Positions 12,086-24,896 of a DNA stretch of 64,000 nt are shown here, in pieces. The stretch is from Sordaria brevicollis. Taxonomy: Eukaryota > Ascomycota > Sordariomycetes > Sordariales > Sordariaceae. Under the pieces are notes generated by a model. The model was not told the origin of the DNA. It did no database searches and was given only the letters and a program-made list of their open reading frames with translations. The stretch is taken from the NCBI GenBank assembly GCA_033439795.1, contig JAUTDP010000011.1:1736001-1800000 (forward strand), written 5' to 3'. Each line of letters begins with the position of its first letter. The stretch's first letter is position 1. The translations under genes and the position numbers were made by a program.

Positions 12086-13034
12086 AAGTAAGATTCTTAT
12101 TCCCTAATTAAATCTATAGCGCTAATATAATATGGGGTCTATTTCCAATTCCCCGTAGGATAAAATTATAAGCGTTAAACGCCCCGGATAAAAACCCCAA
12201 TTACAATTCCCGGCGTAAATTTATCCGCGCCACTTCTTTAGCGTTTTACGATTGTAGTATATATTTACCGCCAACGCAATTAATATCCGTTTTATCCCTT
12301 CTATTTACCGTTATATAAAAATATTAAACCGCTCCGCTTTCCTAATCCGCCGTTCCATCCTTTTATTTACTACCGCCTTCCGCTTTCCGCTCCCCCGCCC
12401 GTTTACCTTTCTAACCGTTATTAAACTTTTTAACCGTTAAATTTTCTTTTATTCTTTTTATTCTTTTCTTCCCTTTATAATAATTATATTTTTATTATAA
12501 TTTATATTAATATAAAGATTTCCTTCCCTTAAATATAAAAACCCCCTATCTTCTAGGCTTTTTTAAACTTTTCCTTCCTTTAATAATAATAATAATCGAT
12601 TCGAAATAATTATTCTCCGTTAAAAATGCGCTAAAGCGTTCCGTAAAATAATAAAAACTTTTAATAAAAATAAAAGCGAAAATTCGTTTCCCCTTCGCCC
12701 TCTTTCGCTAATTCCTATATTTAATATAATTAATACTAATATTAAAATTAATTTCGAATATATTATTAAACGTTTTATTAATAATAAATTCTTCTATATA
12801 TTGGAAAAAAGGTAAATTTTCTTTTTATTATATTCTATCCTTATATTAATTTTTCCGAAACTGTATTTATATTCCTCCGTATTTCGCTTATACCCTTTAA
12901 TTAATTAAAGCCTTTCTCGCCTTCCCGGCCGTCCTAAATTATAATATTTATATAAAGGCCGTCGTTAAATCGATTTATTATATCCCTAATTACCCGAATA
13001 AATTACTATTTTTTATATTATTAATATTTCCTAC
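12086..13034 (-). mobile_element. L4b: LINE 3' fragment of a head-to-tail dimer
   Basis: About 950 bases of the LINE 3' segment on the minus strand, from the 3' terminus (AAGTAAGATTCTTATTCC on plus) to a 5'-truncated point at TTAATATTTCCTAC. It shares one pair of 14-bp TSDs with L4a, so both arrived together. Confidence 0.8.
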
Positions 13035-13060
13035 TTTTTTTTTTTTTTTTTTTTTTTTTT
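13035..13060 (-). other. 26-base poly(A) between L4a and L4b
   Basis: Twenty-six consecutive T on the plus strand. On the element strand this is A26 following GGGAATAAG, the 3' end of L4a, and preceding the truncated start of L4b. It looks like the poly(A) tail of the L4a RNA. A homopolymer can also mark an assembly join, and this cannot be excluded from the sequence. Confidence 0.7.
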
Positions 13061-15519
13061 CTTATTCCCTAGCTAAATCTATAGCGCCAATATGGCATGG
13101 GGTCCATCTCCGATTCTCCGTAGGATGAAACCGTAAACGTTAAACGCTTTGGATAAAAACCCCGGCTATAATTCCCGGCGCGGACTTATCTACGCCGCTT
13201 TTTCGGCGTTTTACGATCGCAATATATACTTACCGCTAACGCAATTAATATCCGTCTTATCCCTTCTATTTATTATTATATAAGAATATTAAATTATTCC
13301 GCTTTTTTAATCCGTTATTTTATTCCTTTATTTATTACCGTTTTCCGCTTTTTACTCCTCCGCCCGTTTATTTTTCTAACCGCTATTAAATTTCCTAACC
13401 GTTAAATTTTCTTTTATTTTTTTTATCCTCTTCCTCTCCTTATAACGGCTATATTTCTATTACGGTTTATATTAATATAAGGATTTCCTTCCCCTAAATA
13501 TAAAAACCCTTTATCCCTTAAGCCTTTTTAAACTTTTCCTTCCTTTAATAATAATAATAATCGATTCGAAATAATTATTCCCTATTAAAAACGCGCTAAA
13601 ATATTTTATAAAATAATAAAGATTTCCGATAAAAATAAAGGCGAAAATTCATTTCCCTTCTACCCTCCTTCGCTAACCCTTATATTTAATACGGCTAATA
13701 TTAATATTAAAATTAATTTCGAACGTATTATTAAACGCTTTATTAGTAATAAATTCTTTTATATATTAAAGAAAGGGTAAATCCTCCCTCTACTACGTTC
13801 TATCTTTATATTAACTTCCCCGAAACTATATCCGTATTCCTCCGTATTTCGCTTATACCCTCCAATTAATTAAAGCCCTTTTTTCTTTCCTAACCGTCCC
13901 GGATTATAATATTTATATAAAGGCTATTGCTAAATTAATTTACTATATCCCTAATTACCCGAATAAATTACTATTTTTTATATTATTAACGTCTTTTATT
14001 CTAATTCGTCTTTAAATAAATTTAATTAAGTTATTTAATATATTTTAACAGTTTCGTATTATATAATTAATACCCCTTGTAGCTTCTATAATTTCTATAA
14101 TACTTTTTAAAAGAAGGTTATTAATAAAAACCCGATTAATAGCGAATTTTACGACTATTTTATCCGCCTCCGCATTATCGTTAAAAAATTCACCAACGTA
14201 ATCCGCTTTCGCTTTATTAATAATAATTTTATTAATACCCTAAAGTAATTTATTCGTTATAAAAAATAATCGGTCAACGATTACCTTTAAAAAGGTTATT
14301 ATAAATTTCTCCTTTTTAATAAGGATAATTTAATTAGCGGTCGTATTCCTTTAAATAATATCCTTTATAATAATAATAGCGGTTTACCCTATAACGGTAG
14401 CGGTAATTTACTTCGTAACGGTAATAGTAGAATTCTTCCGAATAGTAATAGTATTTATATACTTTCCTATAATAACTCCCCGATAGAAATTAATTCGCCG
14501 GCTATTCGTCCTACCGGTTTTATTCCTATTAATAATAATTAATTCGTTTAACGTTAATTTGTAATTAATATTATATGCTAATATATTCGTTAATTCGACG
14601 AATAAAACCGTTTATTCGTTAATAATAATAAAATATTAAAAATTTTAATTAATTATAAGAAGAAATAATAATTAAATAAATCGTCGCCTTTATAGCCCGA
14701 TAAACTCTTAATTAAATAGAAATCCTCCCTTATCTTCGTTTTAGCGTATTAATAAATAAAAATAAAAGAAAAGGAAGGAAAGAAAATTAAAAATAGCGAA
14801 TGAATTCGTTTCGCCGCTCCTCTTTTAATTCAATTATTAAACGGTATTTATTTAATTATCCTAATCGAAATGCTTATAATAAAATTCTTTCGGCTTTAAT
14901 TCTATTATTTAAATAAATTTAGAATTATTTTTACGTTTACAATTAATCGATTATTATAAATTACGTATTTATTATCCGGAAATATTTAAATATAATATAG
15001 TAGAACGTTTCCTATTTTAATCCGTATAAATAAATAGGGGTATTAATATCGGGGATTCTCCTTTAAAAAAGGAAGGCCCTAAGGCCGATTATTTCCATTT
15101 TCGCTTAAACGAGGAGGGAATTCTTCGTTTTTATTAATAAATAATAATCCTTATCGTTTTCCGAAAGTTAGGTTCTCTTCTATTTCTTCTTTTTTTAATC
15201 GATTATATACCATTTTATCGTAATATCGCTAAATTTCGGGTCGAAATTAATAATTATAAATTTATATTATTAATTTAATTTAGTTACCGCTATTATTAAT
15301 TAATAGTTATAGCGTAATATTTATTCTCTCTTCGTAGCGTCCTTTAATTATATTTCTTAATCGAAGGCTAAAAATTTTAATAATTATAACGGTTAAACGG
15401 GTATACCCGTTACTAGGGGTAATCTTATTATAATCGTTATAAATTTTTCCGTTAATATTTATTCTTCCGCTTATTTAATTTTAGCGGTATTATTTTCCGG
15501 TCTATTAATAAATAATCGA

Positions 15520-17110
15520 CCTCTTACTCGTTTTATTTAAATATAATTAATTACCTAAGCTATTATTCTTCGGATAAATTTAACCTAATTTATATAAGCG
15601 AATTTCTCTTCGAAAACCTTTACTTATTTATTAAAATAAAGGTCGAATAATAGGTAAAAAGTTTCTATTTTAAAATTCTATACTAACGTAACTTTATACG
15701 CCCTAGCGATAATTTTTAAATATTTAATTTAATATTTAATTAATCCGATTATTATTCTTCGGGGTTTATTATATATTTTTATCGGTTAATAGAAAGCTAA
15801 GGCTTTATATATAATCGTACTTCGAATATATTTAATATAAATCTCCTTCGTGCGAACGAAAGAATAACCCCAAATTTTTATAATTAATTAAATTAGCGTA
15901 TTTATTTAAATTTTTATTTTCTTCTTAATAACCTCCGCGTAAATTTAATAATTAAATTTATAATCTAATTAAACGCTTAAGAATTTTATCGATTCTATTA
16001 ATCGAAATATAATATCCTTAAATTAAAGAATCTCTATTCTTAATACCTTCGTCCGTATAAAATATATTAATTCCGTTTTATTCGCTTCGAATTCTATATT
16101 TCTCTCTTTTATTTATTTAGAATAAATTTCTTATACCGTTTAAAGTATTTTATAATTCTTTTCGGTAATCTTCGCTATAGCGATAATATTAATATCGTTA
16201 ATAAAGCCGATTATAATTATATTTTTAACCGTAATTAATTTATAATATAATAAAATAATAAAAAAGATAAAAAGAATTAAGGAAAGGGGGGAGCTTTAGG
16301 GTATTCTAGTTTCTATAGCGTAAAGAGTAGATATTTCGTCGTCGAAGAAAAAGGAACCTCTTTATCCGTTAATAAAATTCGCTATTTATTCGAAAATTTA
16401 TTATAAGAATCGTATTTCCTATAGGGTATATAATAATTACTTATAATTAATTTTATTAAATACGCTTTTAAAATTAAAGAGTATTAGTAATATAACGGCT
16501 CTGAATTTTTAGGCCGTATATATAATATCCGTAATAATATGGATAATAAATTCGATCGAACGGCCTATTTAATTACTTATTTAACCCTCTAATAAGAGGT
16601 TGAATTCTTTTACGGCTTGGGTAAACCTTTTAGCGACGAACGCTTTAAAAATTTTCTTTACGTTATTTAATAATAAAATTAGCCTTTACGTACCGGCTAG
16701 CTTTTATTATACGGCGGTTTTTCTTAATTTTTTAAAAACGATTATTTTTATATTTTTAAACCGTTATAAGAAATACCCAAAGCGAAAGTTCGTAGCTGCG
16801 AAAACGGTTATAATTTTTCGGAATAATTCTTTATAAATTTTTAAAAATCTATTCGAATATTAATCGACGTCTGGTATTTTATTCGGAGCTATCCGAAATA
16901 AAACCTTTTAAATATCTTCTTTAATAATTAATTCGTTAATAAATAATAAATTACCGGTATTTAAAAGAAGGGTTTAATTGGGTAAATAATTCGTAAGGAC
17001 GTTTATTTTCGGAAAGAAACGTTCGGCGAGAATATTCGCTTTACTATTATAGTTTTCGATTTCTTTTATTCCTTCGTATTATTTAAGAATTAGGAATTTG
17101 GGCGGGTCTA
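15520..17110 (-). pseudogene. LINE ORF2 reverse transcriptase relic in L4a
   Basis: Same region as in L1 and L5. The catalytic box lies at about 16,192-16,208 on the minus strand (plus strand TCGTTAATAAAGCCGATTA), and its Asp codons are mutated. Multiple TAA and TAG stops are present. Confidence 0.7.
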
Positions 17111-17492
17111 TTAGTAAATAGCTTTGGGTATAAATTTATTTTTTAAGGGTTTAAAATTTATTTAAATTCTTCAACGCCCTTTCGACGCCTTTTTATTATA
17201 TTATTTATTAAATTTTTGTATTAATCCTTCTTTTCTTTATTAATATTTTTACGAATTTTATTTAATTTAAGGATATTTTTTCCTTATATTACTTTTATTA
17301 TTTCTACTTTATATTTTTTATTACTATTTTATATTTTAACGTTTATTATTTCGCTTTTTTCCTTCGACCTTTTTTCCGGTATAGGATAAATTCTTCCGCT
17401 ATATTTATAAATTCTCTATTGAATTTATCGAATATAAATTCTAATTCCTCTTTTATATTAATCTTCGCTAGGACCGAAATTTATTATAATGC

Positions 17493-17497
17493 CGCTT
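17493..17497. repeat. 5-bp target-site duplication of G1, left copy
   Basis: CGCTT lies just left of the left LTR and recurs at 25,183-25,187 just right of the right LTR. Removing G1 and one copy rebuilds the uninterrupted LINE. Confidence 0.7.
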
Positions 17498-17783
17498 TAT
17501 CAAGGGACAGCGTTGGCACCGTTAGGTATATAATGAGATATATATTGTTGTACGAAGGAAGGGAAGGGAGAAGTGTGTGCGGAGGACTGGATATATGGGC
17601 GCGAGCCCATACCCTAGTCCGTGCGCACCCACGTAATACTGCACGTGACCACAGGTGACCAGATCTGGACTATATCGAGCCATGGTATGCGTACTATAGT
17701 CGGGAGTAGTCGCTGGGGATCTAGGCACCTATACAGGTAGTCAGTGCGTATACCGGGTATAGCATAGGTATAATCCTGTGACA
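17498..17783 (-). repeat. G1 3' LTR
   Basis: 286 bp, starting on the element strand with TGTCACAGGATTATACC and ending in CTTGATA. The expected TG...CA ends are visible once the final CA is read as a RIP change to TA. It keeps many CA and TG dinucleotides, unlike the interior. It differs from the other LTR largely by C-to-T before A and G-to-A after T. Confidence 0.9.
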
Positions 17784-17800
17784 CTATCCCCCCTCAAAAG
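17784..17800 (-). other. Polypurine tract of G1
   Basis: On the minus strand CTTTTGAGGGGGGATAG immediately precedes the 3' LTR, where plus-strand DNA synthesis of an LTR element is primed. Confidence 0.7.
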
Positions 17801-18184
17801 AAGTTCGCAGAGTTGAAAAAATCTATATATACGTGTAATTATAACCTAGAATCCTTTATCAGCTTGTTAAATGCCTCCAACCGTAACGCTAACCGTATCC
17901 CAGATTATTTATTTATTAAAAATCGTATAATCCTCGTTATTACCTCTATAAATCCCTCCTCTACCTCCTTTTCGGTTATTAATGGCTCCGTCTTAGAAAT
18001 AGCGAATCGTTGCGCTAGGCGGGCGGAGCGGCGGCGTAAAGCGCGGGGCTTAGTACTAGCGTTAGGTTATTCGTTGCGAATAACGGGGTCCGTTATCGGG
18101 TACTCTCCTTCTTATTTAAGGCGGTTAAGGAACTCCTTAACGCGGGGCGGTATTAATTTATCGGGGTAATTGCGGTAAAATTCT

Positions 18185-18350
18185 TAAAAACGTACTTTAT
18201 AATCGATAACGTTATTAACCTTTTCCTAAGTGGGGTCGTAATCGCCCTTTTATTTAATTAAGTAATACTAGTAACGGTTTTCTCCTTTTTACTTAATATT
18301 TAATAATTTGTCGAATCTTTATTCAATATATTCTTCGTAATCGTCGGTGC
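18185..18350 (-). pseudogene. G1 chromodomain relic at the pol C-terminus
   Basis: The minus strand reads DDYEEYIEQRFDKLL, then RYQYYLIKQKGDYDPTQEK and IDYKVRFQEFYRNYP. This fits the chromodomain pattern (aromatic, YLVKWKGY, DxTWE, then a helix ending in FxxxYP), with the two Trp replaced by TAG stops (TGG to TAG under RIP). In chromoviruses this domain directs integration to heterochromatin. It is followed by a Pro/Arg-rich tail towards the LTR. Confidence 0.75.
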
Positions 18351-18599
18351 GAATTATAATTCTACCTTCGTTAACGTAAACGTCGGAATCGACGACTTGG
18401 CCGGGGAAACTTTAGCCGGTTTAACGTTAAATTATCGAAACGTAGAAGATTGGCGAGTATTTTATATTATCGGGTAATTATAATTTAACGGTATATAAAT
18501 CCGCTTTTAAGATTTTGAATAATCCTTCTTAACGGGGGGAGAGTTTAACGTATAGGCGACCACTAACTAGGTTAAACGTATTAAATAAAATAATATCCC

Positions 18600-19640
18600 C
18601 TTCTTTATATTTTATTAAATCGACCCGCTTTTTATTAACATTCTCTTTATACCGGTCTTAATTACGCTTAATCTATTAAATTATAAAGTCCCAAATCTTA
18701 CGGAAGCGGTCGGCGAACTCATTAACCTTATAGTACTCTTTTAATTATACGGGTAATAGTATTAGCGGTAAGGGGTTACGAAACTCGGTGCTTATACGGG
18801 GGTAATAACCGTAATTAGCGAAGAAAGGTAATAAGCTTATTAACGAAGATATTACGTTATTACCGGCGAATTCTATAAAGGGAAGTTATTTAGTCTAATC
18901 GGTTTATACTTAATTAACGTATAGTCGGAGGTACTATTTTATCTCCGCATTAATACGCTCGGTCTAAGCGTTCGTTTAAAAGTGGAAGGCGGAGGTTAAA
19001 ATACGCTTAATACCTAAGTGCTAATATAGGGAGGATTAGAATTATAATACGAATTGAATACTTTTATCCGAAAGGATAGAATTTAGAAGGCTATAAAGGT
19101 AATAAACGTAATTAATAAAACGTTCGGTTAATTCTTTTACTAATAGCGTAACCGTTAGTATAAAGTGCTATATTTTTATCAACCGGTTAACGACGACGTA
19201 AATGTACTTAAATTCTTAATTAAGGTAGAAATTACCGGGGAGCGGAATAATATAATCGACGGAGATGCGGATCCAAGGAATTAATACAATGGGTAGGGTT
19301 TTAAGGAGGCCGGCAGAGCTATACTTAAGGAATTTAATCTTTATATAAGGTAGGTAAGCCTTATAGAATATACGTACATTATTAGCTATACCCTCCTAAT
19401 AGAATTTTCGGGATAGGAATTTATAGGTAGCGTTATAATTAGAGTAACCTATATTAAGCGAATTGTATTAATAATTAATTAATTGGAATTGGAATTCCTT
19501 ATTATAAGGGTCGATTACTATACGGTCGCGTTATTTAATAATATTATTAGGGGTAACCTAATATTCGCTAAAGGTTTTATAAAAGATTTTGCGAATTAAA
19601 ATTAATTAATTACGGTTATTTAAATCGTTTAAAGCGGAGA
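18600..19640 (-). pseudogene. G1 integrase relic
   Basis: Minus strand. The core begins WIRISVDYIIPLPGNF with the first catalytic Asp near 19,256, continues YIYVVVNRLIKI, and has the second Asp in LSDKSIQF near 19,068. The sequence LGIKRILTSAFHFQTNAQTE then places the Glu exactly 36 residues later (D-35-E). The segment LPFIEFAGNNVISSLISLLP follows, which is typical of gypsy integrases. Several stops interrupt it. The N-terminal zinc finger is not clearly readable. Confidence 0.85.
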
Positions 19641-19879
19641 CCGCTTCTTAAAGGAATACGGAATTTTCGTAACTATTTAGGATAATATCGTCGATCAATT
19701 TATCTTCGTAATCGCTTATTAAGGAGAAGGAGTAATAAAAGGTTGGGTCTTCTTTATTGAAGCAGCCGTTTACAAACTATAAGGGTTGGAAAAGGGTACG
19801 CTAACGGACGGCGAAGCGTTCGTCTTTAATACTTACGGGAATATTATTAAATTTTTTATTAAAAGTATCGGGGCGTAAG

Positions 19880-20340
19880 TTCTTCGATCCTAGGGTATAT
19901 TGAATTTAAAAGTTAAAATGTAATAAAAATTACGATTAATATATATACCGCTATATAAATTACTTATTAGTTATAAAGGTTTTTAAATTTTTATAATCCG
20001 TTAGGATGTTAAATAGTTATTATACTCCTTTAAATTCGGGCTACTACTCCTCTAACGCTTTAATAATAGCCAAGAATTCTTTATTATAAACGTTATAATT
20101 ACATTCTTAGGCTATATATTTTATTAAAAAGTAAGCGATTGGGTATAATACTCCGTCGTCGTTATATTATAAAAACGTACCCCCTATTACTTAATTGGAT
20201 ATATTTATTTCGATTACGGTTTTCTTAATCTAATTATAAATTTTCAATACGAGTCCGGTCGCGAAGGCCTTTTTTAACGCGTTAAAAGCGGACTAATAGC
20301 GGTCGGACTATAATTATAATACGTTTTTCTTTATTAATTC
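19880..20340 (-). pseudogene. G1 RNase H relic
   Basis: The minus strand reads SAFNALKKAF, then VIEINISN followed by VIGGTFLQYNDDGVLYPIAY and CNYNVYNKEFLAIIKALE. This matches the gypsy RNase H pattern (DASxxAIGGVLSQ, YPIAY, YxxxxKELLAI). The first catalytic Asp position reads Asn and the Trp before IGG is a stop, both consistent with RIP. Confidence 0.8.
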
Positions 20341-20479
20341 GTATAATAAAGATACTATCGTCGAAAATACTTTAATAAAACGCCGGTAAAAATTCGCGAA
20401 GCCGAAGAATTATTAGAGCGATTTCTTAAATTAAAGGGGCGCCTAATCGAATACGGCTTTAACTTTATTTAGATCCATT

Positions 20480-21060
20480 TCGATACCACTTAATATAATA
20501 ATTAAGCCGAAGTATTTCGTACATTTTATATAAAATTTACATTTATCGATATTTATATTTAAACCGGCTTTAACTAAGCGTTCGAAGACGTCGTTAATAT
20601 ATCGCTCGTATTCCTTTTCATTATTAGAATATATAAAGATATTATTAAAGTAGGCGGTCGCGTAAACGTCGAGAATATTATATAAAATATCATTAATATA
20701 ATTCTAAAAGGCGCTAAGGGCGCTTTAAAAGTTAAAAAGTATAACCAAAGATTCGAATAGCTTAAACTTTATTATAAACGTAGTTAATTATTTATAACCT
20801 TCTTTAATATAAACCCGGTTAAAAATAATAATAATATCTAATTTAGTAAAAATTTTAATATAGTAAATAACGTCGAATATCTTTTTAATAAATAAAAGCG
20901 GGTAACGGGATTTAAAAGTAACATTATTAATACTTCGGTAATTAATATAAATACGGACTCTTCCTCTTAGCTTTTTAACCAAGAGTATAGGAGCGGAGGC
21001 TTTTAATTACAACGGCCGGATGAATTTCTTCTTTAAATTGTCGTCGATCTATTTTTTAAT
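20480..21060 (-). pseudogene. G1 reverse transcriptase relic
   Basis: The best preserved piece is 65 codons at 20,788-20,982 (minus): VRIYINYRSINNVTFKSRYP then KIFTKLDIIIIFNRVYIKEG. These are RT motifs of Ty3/gypsy (xxCVDYRxLN, RYPLP, FTKLDLxxxYxxIxI). The catalytic box at 20,641-20,652 reads Y-F-N-N where YxDD is expected, so both Asp are lost to G-to-A change. YFGLIIILSGIEMD and FANFYRRFIK then identify the thumb and connection. Confidence 0.9.
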
Positions 21061-22239
21061 AACGTTGAATTCTTCTAGGCTAAAAATACAATTACGGGAA
21101 GTGGGTAATATAGCGCTAGGTTTAAACTCGAATTTAAAATCGTAAAACCGGTTAGGGGGTAATATATTAACGCTTTCCTAATAGAAATTGCTCGTCTATT
21201 ATTAATATTGCCGAAATAATTTTTATTAAATTTGAACGTCGGTCTTTAGGGGTTTATTTACCTTTTTGTAGAATTTAATAATATTTTTAAACGTAATCTT
21301 ACTAATATTAATACTATTAGCAATAAAGTAACGGTTAATAATCTCTTCGTAGGTTTAAAAATCGGAGGTATCGCTTATAAATATAATTGAAGCGGAGACT
21401 TTAGCTACTTTAATAGCTTCCTTACCTCCAATATTATAGAATATATCGATCTAAATGTAATAATTACTATCGAAGAACTTTTTATAATAAATTATTTTAC
21501 CGTCTATAATATCTTTAATTATATTAACCGTAAGGTTATCGCTAATTGCGTTCGGGGTTAAGGCGCTTTTTTCTTCCGTTATTTTATCTTCGTCCGTTAT
21601 ATATTAGATATCTTTTATTATATTCGCCCTTATTATACAAATAATTTAAAACTTATATTTTTCGGCGAATTAATTAAATATAATTACTAAGAGCTCTTTA
21701 ATATCGGTTAGGTCGAAGGGTCCCTTAAGGATATAATAAAGGCGAACTAGCATTCGATAATTAGGGAAAGAGATACGTACTCCTCTAATTAGGCGATACA
21801 GTACGGGAATTATATATAATAAGGGAAGGGGGTAATAACGCATTATAACCGTTAATATAAGAATTTAACCGCTAATAACCTTATTAATAAGGACTACGCC
21901 TATTCTATTAGCGATCCTCTATTTAAATTTATTAAAACGTTAACGAACGGCGCGTTTAACGATTATAAAAATAAAAATCTAGCGAGCGGCCTCCAATAAT
22001 AAAACGGGGGTATCCGGCTCTCCCTTATTAAGGACGTCCAAAACGGAGGGTTTCTAATATATTAATCGCGTCCCAAAGGAGCTCCTAAGAATAATAATAA
22101 AAGGTATACTACTAGGAATAATAATTGAAGGCGTATCGACGTTATATTTATATAATAACGGTACGTAATATAGGTAGCGGGGTGCTCCTAAGGGAAAATA
22201 ACCGCGTTATTCGCAGGCAGAGCCGAAAATAAAGCGATC

Positions 22240-22400
22240 GCTAGGTTAATCGATGCTAAGGGCGTAATAAATTAATTATAAATATCCGAAAATAATAGGG
22301 TTATCCTCTATAAGGTCGTAAATAAAGAAATCGATGAATTCGCAATATACGCCGGTATTTATAACTAAACGATTAAAATACGTAATATTCCCCTTCGTTT
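22240..22400 (-). pseudogene. G1 aspartic protease relic
   Basis: The minus strand reads RLVINTGVYCEFIDFFIYDLI, resembling the retroviral-type protease active site (DTGA, then xFID), with the catalytic Asp read as Asn. It lies between the zinc knuckle and the RT, as expected. Confidence 0.65.
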
Positions 22401-22899
22401 AATTATTAACGAAGTATAGGAATTTGGGGAATTAGAGTTTAAAAATTAGGAAATTATTACGTAAAATAAAACGACGGTTAATAAACCCTAAGGTAATATA
22501 ATTATTATTAACGAATACAGTATAATATATTTTACGCGGTTTATAAAATAAGTGGATAGAAAGATTTAATAAATTAGGGTATTTGTAACGGTTATTTATA
22601 AAAGATTTATTAATTTTAATAATTTTAAACTTAATTATAAGGATACTCTTTAATTATCCTCCTCCTTATTTATATTCAATAAACGTTAGCCTCCAATTAT
22701 AATTTAAACGGGAAATTATATATTTCCCTAGTTGTTAATAGAGCCGTTCTCGTTACTTATAACCGGGCCTACGAAGCCGTAAGGGTATATAGGGGTAAGG
22801 TAGTAAGTAGGCTATTATTACAATATAAAATAACCCGGAACCGGAATACCAAGAGCGGGAATACCTATAGCATTAATATTATAGTAATTATATTAACCA

Positions 22900-24850
22900 T
22901 ATCCGTATTAGCCCTAAGCGGGGCGCTATTATTAATTATTATTATTATTATTATTTTTCTCCTTCTCTTTTTTATCCTTCTTCTCTTTCTTCTCCTTCTC
23001 TCTCTCTCTACGTAATTTACGCTCGGGCACCTCCTTCTTAAATTAAATATAACCTTTACATTCGGCGGAGAAATAGCCCTTATAATTATAGCGGGTATAA
23101 ATACTAATCTTTATACGGTATTAGAATACGTCGTTATCAATTATATAAGAGATTTAAACGTCGGAAGCGGATATAAAGTCGAAATTTATAATAATACCGC
23201 CCTCGCTAACAGTAAGTTTAGGAGCGGAACCGTTCGTATTATTAAGGGCGGAATTAGAGCCGGTAACAGGGTTATTAATATTAAATTTATAGTAGGGGTT
23301 GGCGATCTTATTATACTAATCCTTCTATTTGAATTATTTAGCGAAGTCGCGGGTTATTTCGAACTATTCGTCGAATTTATTATCTTTAGGCTAAGGGCGC
23401 TATAGGGCGATAGTATTATAGAGGCGCTCGGTTAAACGTTAACGGAGGTAATAAATCTTTATATTATTATTAAATTAATAACGCTCGATAATAATAACGA
23501 ATTTATCCTCGAAATTAAACTATTTTATTTTACTTATTTTTAAATCCTCGAATTTATAGCGAACTTAGATTACAGTATCGACGTTATTATATTTATTAGT
23601 TATTTACTTAAATAAATCGAGGGTAATAGATTATTTAACCGGTTTACTAAATAGAATCTTAATAAATTCAAATTCGATTACTTCCTAAGGTTTACTGTAA
23701 AAGGAGCGGGAAATTAGGGAAAATTTAGCATCCTCGGTCTTAAAGGCGGAAGGCTCATCTTTAAAAGCGAATAGGATATTAACGCGCTATTAACGAAACT
23801 TGGCAGCTTTCTTAGGAACTTTACCAGTATTATCGAAAGCGGGGGAGATGACGATACGCAATACCGATTTATAGCCGTTGCCGCCGTTACCTCCGACCGG
23901 GTCGTTAGTAATTATATTATTAGGTTCGGATTCGGAGTCACTGGAACTGGAACTGGAATTATTGTCGTTATTGTCGTCGGGTAGGGGTATGGACGCGGGG
24001 TCGGTAGGTTTGGATAGACGTTAGCGAAAGTCGTTGACTATTTTCTAGTATTTAGTTATTTCGCGTTTGATTGCGTTTTGGGAGTTGACCTTAAGGTCGG
24101 AGTAGCGCTTTTAAACGTCGGATAGGCTTTATTGAAGGGTAGTTAAACGAATTTAGAGGTTATTAATAATATCATTATATTAGGAGGCTACGTTAGCGAA
24201 GGCTTGTTTATAAGCGTTGTATTAAATTTATTACTTAGCGGCGGCGTCCGAAAATTAAAGGGTATAATTGGCTTTAAAAGTCGCGAAGTTAATATTAAAA
24301 ATCGCGTTAATCTAATCCTTATCTTAGATTAGGATACGGAACTAATCGAAATCTTAGCGTAACTAGTTATTCTCGTCCTCGGATTATTAGAAGTCCTCTT
24401 TAATACTCTAGAACTCGGCGGCAACAAAAATAACGTTAGATTATACAAAGCGGGCGAACACATAAGCGGCGGCTAGGAACGTAAGGTGGTTACCTAGATT
24501 AAGAATTTAGGTAATAAAAACCGGGATAGTAATAGAATCGTTATTAAGCGCGTAGATAGCGTCGGTAAATTGGTCCCAGAACTCGATATTATAAAGGTCG
24601 ACGTTTCCGACTTCGGAAAGCGTAATAACTACGACGAAGGTATTAGTAATTATAGCGGGGATTAGATCGGATATTGATTATTTAAATTAATATACTTTAA
24701 TAAATATAAGGGAAAAGAGAGTACGAGCGACCGTAGTGGTAATGTTCGTTTTAGTGGTTACCTAGCTCGAATTGACCGCGGGACCGTCGTTAGAGCGTTG
24801 GCCGCTAAGGAAACGAATCTTAATGCTAATTAATGTGGTTGACGATTGAT
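22900..24850 (-). pseudogene. G1 gag relic with CCHC zinc knuckle
   Basis: On the minus strand the 3' part of gag has YTRYNYKGYFSAEC at about 23,058-23,098. This is a CCHC knuckle (CxxCxxxGHxxxxC) with two Cys and the His turned into Tyr. A Lys/Arg/Glu-rich run follows at 22,960-23,020 (plus strand CTCCTTCTC units). The earlier part, up to the 5' LTR, is helical-looking but too mutated to assign. Confidence 0.6.
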
Positions 24851-24896
24851 CTTCTTCGAGAGTTACGCGCGTAGCGTTAAAAAAGGTGCAACAAAT

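Larger units (their letters stand above)
13061..17497 (-). mobile_element. L4a segment 1: full-length LINE, 3' two thirds
   Basis: Minus-strand LINE body that continues after the G1 chromovirus at 25,188-27,711, giving about 6.96 kb in all. The cut falls at GCCGCTT, and reading across the G1 insertion restores the sequence seen at 3,075-3,100 in L1. RIP is heavy throughout. The 78-codon plus-strand frame at 16,600-16,836 is a shadow of ORF2; a similar frame lies opposite ORF2 in L1. Confidence 0.85.

Noticed and set aside
13035..13060. T26 run as a transcription terminator
   Set aside because: Its place between a LINE 3' end and another LINE piece fits poly(A) of a retrotransposed RNA.
16600..16836. 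Plus-strand frames at 2,228-2,428 and 16,600-16,836 that resemble each other
   Set aside because: They are the same antisense stretch of LINE ORF2 in two copies. Similarity reflects the repeat and not a conserved gene.
17813..18169. 118-codon plus-strand frame, the longest in the window
   Set aside because: It lies opposite the C-terminal part of the G1 pol relic, whose chromodomain is readable on the minus strand just beyond it. It is open because the complementary strand has few RIP-made stops there.
24885..24896. tRNA primer-binding site beside the G1 5' LTR
   Set aside because: The element-strand sequence ATTTGTTGCACC does not start with TGG and matches no tRNA end I can name.
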